Shown here in pieces: positions 63,902 through 64,000 of a stretch of 64,000 bases of DNA (position 1 is the first letter of the stretch; each line of letters begins with the position of its first letter). The stretch lies in NCBI RefSeq assembly GCF_014489115.1, contig NZ_JACTAH010000001.1:558001-622000 (forward strand), in the 5' to 3' direction. The notes below the pieces were generated by a model. That model was not told the DNA's origin. It did not search any database and saw only the letters and a list, made by a program, of their open reading frames with translations. The stretch is from Thauera sedimentorum (lineage in GTDB: Bacteria > Pseudomonadota > Gammaproteobacteria > Burkholderiales > Rhodocyclaceae). The position numbers were made by a program, and so were the translations under genes.

Positions 63902-63921
63902 TCGAGAATCGTTATTAACAT
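63902..63921 (-). promoter_or_regulatory. Fur-box-like sequence upstream of the export operon
   Basis: The stretch contains GAGAATCGTTATTAAC, close to the GAGAATnnTTATCA pattern of Fur boxes, about 32 bases upstream of the adaptor start. It is AT-rich against a GC-rich background. If real, the RND/ABC operon would be iron-repressed. This rests on resemblance only. The remaining bases to 64000 show no gene. Confidence 0.35.
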
Positions 63922-64000
63922 CCGCAGTGAGTACCGGTCAAACGCGGTGGCGCTTTTGCCGGCGGTCTGCGCCTCGAAGACCTGCGGATGTGCTCAGGGT

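Noticed and set aside
1..64000. tRNA, rRNA, CRISPR array, prophage or insertion sequence
   Set aside because: Reading both strands I saw no cloverleaf-like segment with tRNA consensus boxes, no regularly spaced repeats, and no transposase, integrase or phage structural protein.

Overview
The window is 64 kb of GC-rich chromosomal DNA with dense, mostly operonic gene order. Gene content (NarL/NarX-type two-component pair, ProQ/FinO protein, dadA with a divergent Lrp/AsnC regulator, ChrA, 4-hydroxyphenylpyruvate dioxygenase, many c-di-GMP proteins, GTAG-type REP repeats) suggests a betaproteobacterium, probably Rhodocyclales (Thauera/Azoarcus-like). This placement is inference from gene content; no rRNA, tRNA, CRISPR array, phage or complete insertion sequence was seen.

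Region 1 (about 1-19.8 kb) is a surface-glycan locus in two divergent arms. The minus arm (9227 down to 133) carries a PLP sugar aminotransferase, an ankyrin-tailed sugar N-formyltransferase (QdtF-like), two SAM methyltransferases and a 1265-residue protein with several glycosyltransferase domains. The plus arm (9333-19845) is one run of nine genes, mostly joined by 4-base ATGA or GTGA start/stop overlaps. It holds a small methyltransferase, a TPR / GT61 / CDP-glycerol-phosphotransferase-like fusion, and then a set I interpret as a complete phosphoramidate pathway: an APS-kinase-like kinase, a PEP-synthase-like glutamine kinase, a class I amidotransferase-like hydrolase and a cytidylyltransferase. 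These correspond in family, size and adjacency to Campylobacter jejuni Cj1415, Cj1418, Cj1417 and Cj1416. Two extra genes sit inside the set: an unrecognised 188-residue protein and a formyltransferase-fold protein with an altered catalytic triad. The run ends with a FdtA/QdtA 3,4-ketoisomerase. With the aminotransferase and formyltransferase of the other arm it would make a dTDP-3-formamido-3,6-dideoxyhexose. The predicted product is a surface polysaccharide with formylated amino sugar and phosphoramidate decoration. This is the most interesting system in the window.

Region 2 (19.8-26.3 kb) is signalling: two tandem paralogous GGDEF diguanylate cyclases, a LuxR-type response regulator with its cytosolic histidine kinase, and an Aer-like PAS chemoreceptor. 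Region 3 (26.4-31.9 kb) has a small unknown protein, a NERD-nuclease/helicase, infA with a long, apparently structured leader, an MFS transporter, a thioredoxin-like protein, a ProQ/FinO protein and a small membrane protein. Region 4 (32-36.8 kb) is a Cache-PAS-GGDEF-EAL protein translationally coupled to a periplasmic amide/urea-type binding protein. Region 5 (36.9-44.4 kb) has dadA and a divergent Lrp/AsnC gene around a palindromic operator, unknown and DUF genes, and a DUF2868/GTPase pair. Region 6 (44.5-52.3 kb) has an exported intradiol-dioxygenase-like protein, an HD-GYP protein, chrA, hpd and an SDR-EamA-hydrolase-YqaA operon. Region 7 (52.4-63.9 kb) has glucokinase coupled to an SbmA/YddA-type ABC protein whose ATPase motifs are degenerate, a convergent GH5 glucanase, and a four-gene export operon (RND adaptor, RND pump, ABC ATPase, FtsX-type permease) behind a Fur-box-like sequence.

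GTAG-type REP elements occur at four places (about 31.95, 38.81, 38.92 and 44.45 kb). A separate 143-bp inverted-repeat element lies at 40.34-40.48 kb. The longest stretch without a gene is 28867-29280, upstream of infA, and it contains a good promoter and a candidate structured RNA. All other intergenic gaps are shorter than 300 bases.
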